The position numbers and the translations under genes are program-made. Shown piece after piece: positions 1 to 4,991 of a stretch of 6,314 nt of DNA. Each line of letters begins with the position of its first letter. Within the stretch, counting starts at the first letter, position 1. The stretch is taken from positions 1 to 6,314 of the forward strand of contig SKHJ01000002.1 of assembly GCA_007116965.1 (NCBI GenBank), in the 5' to 3' direction. Source of the stretch: Candidatus Kaiserbacteria bacterium. GTDB lineage: Bacteria > Patescibacteriota > Minisyncoccia > Phycocordibacterales > UBA918. Under the pieces are notes generated by a model. It did no database searches. It was not told the DNA's origin and saw only the letters and a list, made by a program, of their open reading frames with translations.

Positions 1-36
1 AAAAAAGCGGCAAGACTGCAGTCTTGCCGCTTTTTT
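1..36. terminator. Perfect 36-nt palindrome, bidirectional Rho-independent terminator
   Basis: The sequence is fully self-complementary: an A6 run, a GC-rich arm (GCGGCAAGACTGCAG at its centre side), the mirror arm, then a T6 run. On either strand a transcript would form a GC-rich hairpin (tip bases left open) followed by six U residues, the layout of an intrinsic terminator. On the minus strand it lies about 80 nt past the ThyX-like gene stop; on the plus strand it would end whatever gene lies left of the window. It begins at base 1, so the palindrome may extend further left. Confidence 0.85.
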
Positions 37-52
37 CTGTAGTTTTTCCAGC

Positions 53-88
53 TTTTAACCAGAAATACTATAGTATTTCTGGTTAAAA
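53..88. repeat. Second perfect 36-nt palindrome, AT-rich, not terminator-like
   Basis: Each 18-nt arm reads TTTTAACCAGAAATACTA and is followed immediately by its exact reverse complement, with no spacer. Unlike the palindrome at 1-36, the T run is on the 5' side and the A run on the 3' side, the reverse of an intrinsic terminator. It lies 30 nt beyond the ThyX-like gene stop. It could protect or process the mRNA 3' end, bind a dimeric protein, or extrude as a cruciform. The structure is seen directly; the role is unknown. Confidence 0.75.
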
Positions 89-118
89 CAGCTTGTTGTA
101 AGGGCAAAAGAGCGATCA

Positions 119-1483
119 TCAGTTGTCACGCTTGATGATATCTGCCTCCCCACGCTTAACGTTGAAGCGTCCGGGCTCGGGGTCGAGGTGAAGTTGTAGG
201 CCGAGTGCACCATACTGTTGTGTCAGTAGCTCAGCCATCTCAGCCGCGCGGGTGGCGAGGGTGGGGTGGACTAAACTGCTGGCCCGTAATTCTACCAAAT
301 AGACTAGAGCTGAGAGGTCGCCCGTCAGATAGTTACTGATGTTGTACCCCATCGGCAGGTAGTATTGGCGTAGGGCGTCGTCATCAGTCAGGGTGGCGCT
401 GATCTCGGCCTGTTCAGCCAAGAGAGCGATTGCTCGTTCTCGTAAGTCGTCGGTCAACTCATCGAGATACCAGTCATGGAAGCCGAGCTCGGTAGTCAGG
501 AGGGGCATACGTTGCGTCACCGCTCGGTGGCGTTGGATATCACGGAAGGAGCCGAAGTCGAGGGTAAAGGCAAAGCTAGCGGTACCATAGGCTGCTAGCC
601 ACTTTGGCAACTCTGTCTTGATCGGTCGTTCGGTGAGTAATGTCTGATACGTAGCTAAGCTGGCGTGGTCAATACCGTCGTGCACGAGAGCCAATGCAGG
701 TGAGGTTGGGTCGTGATAATAATACTCAGCGTATGCAGTATCGAGATATGCTTCGGTATGTTCGTAGCGTTTCTTGGTGGCGTCGAAGGAGTTGGGGTAG
801 GCAGCGATCAGCGCGTCTTCGAGCGCGGTGCTGATCTCGCGCACCTCGGCCAGAGGGTGATGACGGAGCTCCATAATGCGGTCGCCAAATTGGCGCAAGG
901 TAGTACTCCAAGCGATGTTGGTGCTGGCACCGGCTGGCAAGAAGCCGCGGCAGATATCGAAGGCACGGGCGGTGATGGCTTTCTCGTAGGTGGTCTCTTT
1001 TTCGCTCTCTTGGCGCGGGTATCGCTCGGGGAGTGCCTCTTTCATAGTTTGGACTGCCTCTAGGTAGAAACTACGCCAGGTCTCTTGTGCGGTAACCCCA
1101 GCTTCACTACCGAGTGGATTAAGAAATGGCTGCCGGGCAAAATCAATGTAACGAGTGGAAGCTTCTTGGCCGTTGTATAAACGTGAATCTTGAATGGCTT
1201 TGGCGGCCAACATCGAGATACCCTCAATAAAAACGACGGCAGTACCACAGTCGCCGATTGATTTATGGCCATACTGGACGTAGTAGGTAGACATAAACTT
1301 CTCTGGGCCGCGCTCGGCCAGCACCTTAAGGTGACCATCGATACCCTCGGTCGAGCGGGAGTGGAGGGCCTGGAGCATGGCCGTAGCTTCGGCGTTAAGA
1401 GTAGCGCCAGAATCGATCACAACAATCTTGCCGCCGTGGCGTAAGGATACAGTGTGGTGGTGCAGGTCTTTGATGTCTTTCAT
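119..1483 (-). CDS. Tandem two-domain ThyX-family protein (FAD-dependent thymidylate synthase-like)
   Basis: 454 aa, about twice a classic ThyX. ThyX enzymes methylate dUMP to dTMP with methylene-THF, FAD and NADPH, and release THF. Two ThyX-like halves are visible. Half one has YGHKSIGD (71-78), IEGIS (86-90), then DSR-X7-S with E107, S109, R111 and Y112 (99-112), then LP (182-183) and a C-terminal LRxFxxxxxLR-like helix (196-217). Half two has QRHRAVTQRMP (317-327), then YLPMGYN (375-381) and VELRASSLVHP (397-407). Canonical ThyX carries RHR-X7-S with ExSxRY in one chain; here RHR is only in half two and ExSxRY only in half one. Start is the ATG at 1483, 8 nt after a TACAAT -10, without a Shine-Dalgarno. 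It diverges from tmk and stops with TGA. The family call is firm; dTMP synthase activity is inferred, and an altered or non-catalytic role is possible. Confidence 0.82.
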   Translation of the reverse strand: MKDIKDLHHHTVSLRHGGKIVVIDSGATLNAEATAMLQALHSRSTEGIDGHLKVLAERGPEKFMSTYYVQYGHKSIGDCGTAVVFIEGISMLAAKAIQDSRLYNGQEASTRYIDFARQPFLNPLGSEAGVTAQETWRSFYLEAVQTMKEALPERYPRQESEKETTYEKAITARAFDICRGFLPAGASTNIAWSTTLRQFGDRIMELRHHPLAEVREISTALEDALIAAYPNSFDATKKRYEHTEAYLDTAYAEYYYHDPTSPALALVHDGIDHASLATYQTLLTERPIKTELPKWLAAYGTASFAFTLDFGSFRDIQRHRAVTQRMPLLTTELGFHDWYLDELTDDLRERAIALLAEQAEISATLTDDDALRQYYLPMGYNISNYLTGDLSALVYLVELRASSLVHPTLATRAAEMAELLTQQYGALGLQLHLDPEPGRFNVKRGEADIIKRDN

Positions 1484-1491
1484 ACTAGTGC

Positions 1492-1497
1492 ATTGTA
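1492..1497 (-). promoter_or_regulatory. -10 element of the ThyX-like gene (leaderless)
   Basis: On the minus strand the hexamer is TACAAT, within GATACAAT, ending 8 nt before the ATG. That is the usual distance from a -10 to the transcription start, so the mRNA should begin at or next to the start codon. A weak -35 (CTGCGA, 3 of 6 consensus) lies 17 nt upstream at 1515-1520, inside an inverted repeat. No Shine-Dalgarno is present. Confidence 0.6.
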
Positions 1498-1512
1498 TCG
1501 TATTGGGCGCGT

Positions 1513-1539
1513 AGTCGCAGGGTGTAGTGCGACTGCGAC
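1513..1539. promoter_or_regulatory. Inverted and direct repeats of GTCGCA/TGCGAC, possible operator
   Basis: AGTCGCA (1513-1519) pairs with TGCGACT (1528-1534) across an 8-nt spacer, and a second TGCGAC follows at once (1534-1539), giving three copies of one 6-mer within 27 nt. The cluster covers the expected -35 position of the ThyX-like gene in the divergent region shared with tmk. This suggests a regulator site, but no known box is recognised; a chance repeat remains possible. Confidence 0.35.
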
Positions 1540-1613
1540 ACGGGTAGATGATTTGTCGAGGTTGACGAGACTCACATTCTTTATCGTACTAGGCAGGGGG
1601 ATGGCTAAGAAGG

Positions 1614-1622
1614 TGATACAAT
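1614..1622 (+). promoter_or_regulatory. Extended -10 promoter of tmk
   Basis: TGATACAAT fits the TGn-TATAAT extended -10 pattern with one mismatch in the hexamer. It ends 9 nt before the ATG at 1632, so the leader would be 0-3 nt. A TTG lies in frame at 1626, but it is only 3 nt past the hexamer and would fall at or before the predicted transcription start. No -35 is evident at the standard spacing, as is common with extended -10 promoters. Confidence 0.6.
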
Positions 1623-1631
1623 TTATTGGTA

Positions 1632-2312
1632 ATGACAAAGCGTGAGAGGAAAGGCAGGCTAGTGGTGATTGACGGAGCAGACGGAGCCGGTAAAGCCACG
1701 CAGTCACGGCTGCTGTCTGAACGTCTACAAAAGGAAGGAAAGTCAGTCAAGTCGCTTGATTTTCCGCAGTACACACAAAATCACTTTGGCCGTTTATTGC
1801 GAGAGTGTCTAGACGGTGCTCGTGGTGATTTTCTCTCGGTTGATGCCCGGATTGCCTCGGTCTTGTACGCCGCTGACCGTTTTGAGTCAGCGCCTCAGCT
1901 GCGCGAATGGCTCGCGGCGGGGGCGGTAGTTATCTTGGATCGTTATGTCAGTTCTAATATGCTTCATCAGGGCGGTAAGCTCACAGATGAGACTGAGTTG
2001 GTGGAATTCTTGGCGTGGCTTGATCATATGGAGCATACGGTCTTCAATATTCCTCGACCGGACCTGGTGCTTTATTTAGATGTGCCGTACTCATTTCGGC
2101 AGAAAATGCTGTTTGGTGATACCACCCGAGCTGCCCTTGATACCGCCGAAGCCAATGCTGCCTACCAAGAAGCAGCTGAGCAGAATGCGCAGCGACTGAC
2201 GGCGGGACATACCAATTGGCAGACTATCCAGTGTGTTGAAAACAATACACTGCTTTCACCGGAAATTATCCACGAACGAGTCCACGCTGCTGTCTCTGCC
2301 GTTTGGTCTTGA
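1632..2312 (+). CDS. tmk: dTMP kinase (thymidylate kinase)
   Basis: 226 aa, normal for the family. It phosphorylates dTMP to dTDP with ATP in the cytoplasm. The P-loop is GADGAGKATQ (15-24); D17 matches the Asp of the DGAGK motif of thymidylate kinases. FPQY (44-47) resembles the FPxY substrate segment of eukaryotic and mycobacterial enzymes. ILDRYVSSN (101-109) is the DRY motif that binds the nucleotide. PRPDLVLYLDVP (141-152) is the conserved strand before the lid. The residue after the P-loop lysine is Ala (A22) rather than Ser/Thr; M. tuberculosis Tmk has Arg there, so the position tolerates change. ATG 1632 is preferred over TTG 1626 because of the promoter position. The gene diverges from the ThyX-like gene, placing two consecutive dTTP steps back to back. 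Confidence 0.9.
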   Translation: MTKRERKGRLVVIDGADGAGKATQSRLLSERLQKEGKSVKSLDFPQYTQNHFGRLLRECLDGARGDFLSVDARIASVLYAADRFESAPQLREWLAAGAVVILDRYVSSNMLHQGGKLTDETELVEFLAWLDHMEHTVFNIPRPDLVLYLDVPYSFRQKMLFGDTTRAALDTAEANAAYQEAAEQNAQRLTAGHTNWQTIQCVENNTLLSPEIIHERVHAAVSAVWS

Positions 2313-2318
2313 AGATTA

Positions 2319-2327
2319 TGATACAAT
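2319..2327 (+). promoter_or_regulatory. Extended -10 promoter of the mazG-like gene
   Basis: TGATACAAT, identical over nine bases to the tmk promoter, begins 7 nt after the tmk stop and ends 6 nt before the ATG at 2334. The mRNA would start at or next to the AUG. There is no Shine-Dalgarno. The mazG-like gene therefore seems to have its own promoter despite lying just 21 nt behind tmk. Confidence 0.6.
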
Positions 2328-2333
2328 CGCTCT

Positions 2334-2675
2334 ATGGAAATGAACGAATATCAAACACTTGCTCGTCGCACTGCTGTGTATCCTGATTTGGGTAATAATC
2401 TAGTATATCCAACACTAGCTTTGGTAGATGAGGCGGGTGAGGTGGCTGGTAAGGTCAAGAAACTCATTCGAGATAAAGGTAAATCCACCCCAGCTGAGCT
2501 TTCTGCTGAGGAAAAGCAGGATTTAAAAAAAGAAGTGGGGGATGTGCTGTGGTATGTGGCAACTATGGCGAGCGAGCTTGATTTTACTTTAGAGGATGTT
2601 GCCCAAGCAAATTTAGATAAATTAAAAAGCCGTCAAGAGCGCGGGCAATTACACGGTAGTGGTGATAATCGATAG
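2334..2675 (+). CDS. MazG-like nucleoside triphosphate pyrophosphohydrolase
   Basis: 113 aa, a single all-alpha MazG-type domain. Such enzymes split (d)NTPs to NMP and pyrophosphate using Mg2+, cleaning the nucleotide pool. The metal-binding pair is clear: ExxE at E33-E36 (in VDEAGEVAGK) and ExxD at E67-D70 (in KKEVGDVLWY), with YPTLALVDEAGE typical of the family. The substrate cannot be read from sequence. An alternative ATG at 2340 is in frame; 2334 is chosen because it sits 6 nt after the -10 element. It follows tmk by 21 nt on the same strand and ends 59 nt before glyA. Base composition is lower than its neighbours: about 43% G+C in 2341-2640 against about 56% in 3001-3300 of glyA, by hand count. 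Confidence 0.85.
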   Translation: MEMNEYQTLARRTAVYPDLGNNLVYPTLALVDEAGEVAGKVKKLIRDKGKSTPAELSAEEKQDLKKEVGDVLWYVATMASELDFTLEDVAQANLDKLKSRQERGQLHGSGDNR

Positions 2676-2693
2676 GTGAGATGTTGTGATCTC

Positions 2694-2702
2694 TGCTAGA
2701 TT
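2694..2702 (+). promoter_or_regulatory. Possible extended -10 upstream of glyA
   Basis: TGCTAGATT fits TGn plus a TAnnnT hexamer and would give a leader of about 25 nt for glyA. A nearer candidate, TAATTT at 2725-2730, ends only 4 nt before the ATG. Neither is as clear as the promoters of the neighbouring genes, and no Shine-Dalgarno precedes the glyA start. Transcription from the mazG promoter is the alternative. Confidence 0.3.
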
Positions 2703-2734
2703 AATCGGAATTTATTCAGCTAAGTAATTTTTCT

Positions 2735-4003
2735 ATGTCAGACTACCAATACATCAAAGAGCAAGACCCAGATGTGTACGCGGCGTTAGTGGGGGAAGAG
2801 GAGCGAGAACGGATCGGTATCGAGTTGATACCGAGTGAGAATTATGCGTCGCGAGCCGTTCGCGAAGCGAACGGCTCCATCTTCACCAACAAGTACTCCG
2901 AAGGGTACCCAGGTCGCCGCTATTACGGCGGACAAGAATTCACCGATGCGGTTGAGACGATTGCCATTGACCGGGCTAAGCAATTGTTCAAGGCGCAATA
3001 TGCCAACGTGCAACCTCTCGGCGGCGCGGCGGCCAATGTAGCGATGTATTTTGCTCTAATGGAGCCGGGTGATACCGTGCTCGGAATGGATCTCTCGCAC
3101 GGCGGCCACCTCACGCACGGCCACCCGACCACCTGTATCAACAAAGTCTTCAACTTTGTGCGCTACAAAATGAAAGACGTCGATACCGGTGAGATCGACT
3201 ACGATGAGTTGCGCGCGGTGGCGCTCGAGCACAAGCCCAAAATAATCTTGGCTGGCTTCTCTGCCTATACCCGTGAGCTTGACTACGCGAAGTTTGTCGA
3301 GATAGCCAAAGAGGTAGGGGCGTACACCGTAGCAGATATTGCTCACATTACTGGCCTAATCGCCGGCGGGGTATTACAAAATCCGTTTGATCACGGCTTT
3401 GACGTGATGACGATGACTACGCACAAATCGCTCCGTGGTCCCCGCGGCGGGATGATTGTAGTGCGTGAGGAAGTCGATATCGCCAAGCGTATCAACAAGG
3501 CCGTCTTCCCGGGTATGCAAGGTGGCCCCCAGATGCATACAGTCGCCGCCAAAGCAGTGGCTTTTGGCGAAGCCTTGCATCCTAGTTTTAAGGACTACGC
3601 GGCACAGGTGGTGAAGAACGCTAAAGCGATGGAGGAAGTCTTTAAAGCCGCCGAGGTGCGCCTACTCTGTGGTGGTACCGACAACCATATGCTCTTAGCA
3701 GACGTGTACGGCTCGCTCGGCGTCACCGGCCAAGAAGCCGAGACGGTGCTTGATGAGGTCGGGATCACACTTAATAAAAATATGATCGCGGACGAGCCGC
3801 GCACGGCTATGGATCCGTCGGGTATCCGCTTCGGTACGCCAGCCCTCACTACTCGTGGTATGCGAGAAGCGGAAGCGACGCAACTGGCAGAGCTAATGCT
3901 TGCTACGCTCAAAGCTAAAGAAGACAACGCGGCCAAAGTCCAACTGCGCCAACAGGTCAAAGATCTTTGCGAACGTTTCCCTGTTCCCGAGCGATTCGTG
4001 TAA
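2735..4003 (+). CDS. glyA: Serine hydroxymethyltransferase
   Basis: 422 aa, full length. A PLP enzyme that interconverts serine plus THF with glycine plus 5,10-methylene-THF in the cytoplasm, the main source of one-carbon units. Family motifs in order: IELIPSEN (29-36), YSEGYPGRRYYGG (54-66), GGHLTHG (123-129), DIAHITGLIAGG (201-212; D201 and H204 contact PLP), TTHKSLRGPRGG (228-239) with the Schiff-base lysine K231, GGTDNHMLL (313-321), and GIRFGTPALTTRG (363-375) with the substrate carboxylate Arg R365. HGHPTTC (128-134) differs from the usual HGSPVNFSG loop, a divergent feature. Its product is the cosubstrate of ThyX, which suits the neighbouring dTMP genes. No Shine-Dalgarno is seen. It ends with TAA, and the next gene starts 3 nt later in the same frame. 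Confidence 0.96.
   Translation: MSDYQYIKEQDPDVYAALVGEEERERIGIELIPSENYASRAVREANGSIFTNKYSEGYPGRRYYGGQEFTDAVETIAIDRAKQLFKAQYANVQPLGGAAANVAMYFALMEPGDTVLGMDLSHGGHLTHGHPTTCINKVFNFVRYKMKDVDTGEIDYDELRAVALEHKPKIILAGFSAYTRELDYAKFVEIAKEVGAYTVADIAHITGLIAGGVLQNPFDHGFDVMTMTTHKSLRGPRGGMIVVREEVDIAKRINKAVFPGMQGGPQMHTVAAKAVAFGEALHPSFKDYAAQVVKNAKAMEEVFKAAEVRLLCGGTDNHMLLADVYGSLGVTGQEAETVLDEVGITLNKNMIADEPRTAMDPSGIRFGTPALTTRGMREAEATQLAELMLATLKAKEDNAAKVQLRQQVKDLCERFPVPERFV
2853..2877 (+). repeat. 11-bp perfect hairpin inside glyA
   Basis: GAGCCGTTCGC and its exact reverse complement GCGAACGGCTC flank a GAA triloop. The hairpin lies in codons 40-48 (RAVREANGS), a stretch that resembles other SHMTs at the protein level. 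It is GC-rich, has no U tract and so is not a terminator. It could affect mRNA folding near the 5' end of the gene or be a by-product of codon choice. Confidence 0.7.
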
Positions 4004-4006
4004 ACT

Positions 4007-4594
4007 ATGCCTCCCAATCGATTTGACCAGCCAGCCGCAGCCGTTCCGATCACACCGAACGAGGAGATGAAAAGAATCGAAGCGGCGCAAGCCATCGAGT
4101 TGGAGTGGTGGGCTAACACGCCACCAGTAACAAGTGAGCAGGAGATAGCAGATCGGCTTGCGGTTGGTACCGCCCACCTTCTCGAGAACAAAGGTGAGCT
4201 GCCGTACCGGGTCTCGGAAAAAATTCCCGAACCATTTCGAGTCTTGGATACCAAAGCTGCTGCCTTACTGACAGAGATAGCACAACAGTGGCGGGAGCAG
4301 CTGAATGACCAAGAGTTATTCTTGGTGGTTTCATCGGCGGCGCGGACAGTCGATCGACAGCAGGCGTTGATCGATCAAGGTTACCCAGGGGCACCAGACT
4401 CAAGCCATACCCGTTTGATGGCGTTTGATATCGGAATTAGTTGGCTGGCAGACAACGACCCCAACGCACTGGAGGTCTTGGAACAGACTTTACAAACGTT
4501 GCAAGCAGAAGGAAAGCTCAATTATATCTTCGAACCAACCGTCGGTGTGGTACACATTTGTGTGCACCCAGCGTATGGAGAGGAGAGATCCTAA
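4007..4594 (+). CDS. Putative M15-like peptidase (D-Ala-D-Ala carboxypeptidase fold), no signal peptide
   Basis: 195 aa. Peptidases of this fold (M15, VanY and DUF5715 relatives) are zinc enzymes that trim peptidoglycan stem peptides. Visible signature: FLVVSSAARTVDRQQALI (105-122) resembles the SxxRTxxxQ segment; SSHTRLMAFDIG (132-143) gives first ligands H134 and D141; FEPTVGVVHICVHP (175-188) gives a likely catalytic E176 and third ligand H183 or H187. The usual Gly of HxxGxAxD is absent (M138 lies there). The N-terminus (MPPNRFDQP) is polar with no membrane segment, so export is not evident, odd for a cell-wall enzyme. It starts 3 nt after the glyA stop in the same frame, with no Shine-Dalgarno, suggesting translational coupling or reinitiation. 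A fused or lost export signal, or a non-wall substrate, are alternatives. Fold call moderate, substrate unknown. Confidence 0.65.
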   Translation: MPPNRFDQPAAAVPITPNEEMKRIEAAQAIELEWWANTPPVTSEQEIADRLAVGTAHLLENKGELPYRVSEKIPEPFRVLDTKAAALLTEIAQQWREQLNDQELFLVVSSAARTVDRQQALIDQGYPGAPDSSHTRLMAFDIGISWLADNDPNALEVLEQTLQTLQAEGKLNYIFEPTVGVVHICVHPAYGEERS

Positions 4595-4658
4595 GTAATA
4601 GTCAGGGTCGCGACAAAGAAAACAAACCAATATCTTTGAGGTTGTTTGCAACTGCACT

Positions 4659-4673
4659 TGTCTAGGTGTCTAG
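4659..4673. repeat. Tandem TGTCTAG direct repeat
   Basis: TGTCTAG occurs at 4659-4665 and 4667-4673, an 8-nt period, just upstream of the possible -10 hexamers at 4681-4691. It could be a binding site on one face of the DNA for a regulator of the candidate small RNA. It is short enough to be chance. Confidence 0.3.
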
Positions 4674-4689
4674 TTTTGAGTAGAGTAGA

Positions 4690-4764
4690 ATTGTCGACGA
4701 ATGGGCACGTCGGCAATCCTCCCTGTTGGACTGGCCGCACCTCTACCAGTGCGGCCTCTTTTTT
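4690..4764 (+). ncRNA. Candidate small RNA: two hairpins ending in an intrinsic terminator
   Basis: Hairpin one: ATTGTCGACG (4690-4699) pairs with CGTCGGCAAT (4708-4717), ten pairs including one T-G, around the loop AATGGGCA. A 15-nt linker containing CCTCCC (4718-4723) follows, then the terminator hairpin. TAGAGT or TAGAAT at 4681-4691 could be the -10, giving an RNA of roughly 65-75 nt. Alternatively all of it is the 3' trailer of the M15-like gene, which ends about 95 nt upstream. No known RNA family is recognised. Confidence 0.35.
4733..4764 (+). terminator. Rho-independent terminator T1
   Basis: GGCCGCAC (4733-4740) pairs perfectly with GTGCGGCC (4749-4756) around an 8-nt loop, followed by TCTTTTTT. 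The U tract is only on the plus-strand side, so it ends plus-strand transcripts: the glyA to M15-like unit or the candidate small RNA. Confidence 0.9.
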
Positions 4765-4818
4765 GTCTGAATCTTGGCGAGTGCATTGTTTGCCACTAAT
4801 TTGTGTTGTTAGCCAGCT

Positions 4819-4920
4819 TATGCTTTACTGTGGTCGGAGCTCGGGTTGCGAGACCCTGGTTCCTCTTCAATGTCCCTCGTTCCAAGACTTGGCCGCACCC
4901 CACCCGGTGCGGCCCTTTTT
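4819..4920 (+). ncRNA. Candidate second small RNA between the two terminators
   Basis: Between T1 and T2 lies GGGTT-GCGA-GACCC (4843-4856), a five-pair stem (one T-G) closed by a GNRA-type tetraloop, then a pyrimidine-rich stretch and T2. TATGCT (4819-4824) is a weak -10 candidate; no good -35 is seen. A terminator placed about 130 nt after another one on the same strand needs a transcript starting between them, or is simply a backup. Low confidence; no known family is recognised. Confidence 0.25.
4891..4920 (+). terminator. Rho-independent terminator T2, same stem as T1
   Basis: GGCCGCACC (4891-4899) pairs perfectly with GGTGCGGCC (4906-4914) around CCACCC, then CTTTTT. Eight stem base pairs match T1 exactly, although the loops differ. 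It acts on the plus strand. The shared preceding GACT and shared stem suggest duplication or selection for this stem. Confidence 0.9.
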
Positions 4921-4954
4921 ACTTAAACTAGTCTATGATAAAGCGTAGCTCTAT

Positions 4955-4972
4955 TACTTTGCTCGCAAAGTA
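4955..4972. promoter_or_regulatory. 18-bp palindrome upstream of the DUF2914 gene, possible operator
   Basis: TACTTTGC and GCAAAGTA form a perfect 8-bp inverted repeat with a 2-nt centre. It ends 13 nt before the TACAAT -10 of the membrane protein gene, so it occupies the -35 region. This is the size and position of a dimeric repressor site; the regulator is unknown. Confidence 0.4.
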
Positions 4973-4985
4973 GCTATTTTCACCA

Positions 4986-4991
4986 TACAAT
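4986..4991 (+). promoter_or_regulatory. -10 element of the DUF2914 gene (leaderless)
   Basis: TACAAT ends 6 nt before the ATG at 4998, the same spacing as for the mazG-like gene. No -35 at standard spacing and no Shine-Dalgarno are present. The position excludes the in-frame TTG at 4995, which would lie before the predicted transcription start. Confidence 0.55.

Noticed and set aside
713..1063. 116-aa plus-strand frame opposite the ThyX-like gene
   Set aside because: Lies wholly antisense to a gene with clear family motifs; no start signal.
1626..1631. TTG start for tmk, two codons upstream of the ATG
   Set aside because: Only 3 nt past the -10 hexamer, at or before the predicted transcription start; the ATG at 1632 fits.
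4061..4069. AGGAG directly before an in-frame ATG within the M15-like gene
   Set aside because: No spacer between AGGAG and ATG, so a poor Shine-Dalgarno; 4007 also has the tight link to the glyA stop.
3595..4254. 219-aa minus-strand open frame opposite glyA and the M15-like gene
   Set aside because: Low-complexity Ser/Arg-rich translation spanning two well-supported genes; typical antisense shadow.
4831..4880. tRNA-like look (GAGCTCGG...GGTTCC)
   Set aside because: No acceptor stem, anticodon arm or proper T-loop consensus can be drawn.
4646..4948. 100-aa plus-strand open frame in the intergenic region
   Set aside because: It runs through both terminators, has no promoter or ribosome site at its start and shows no recognisable motif.
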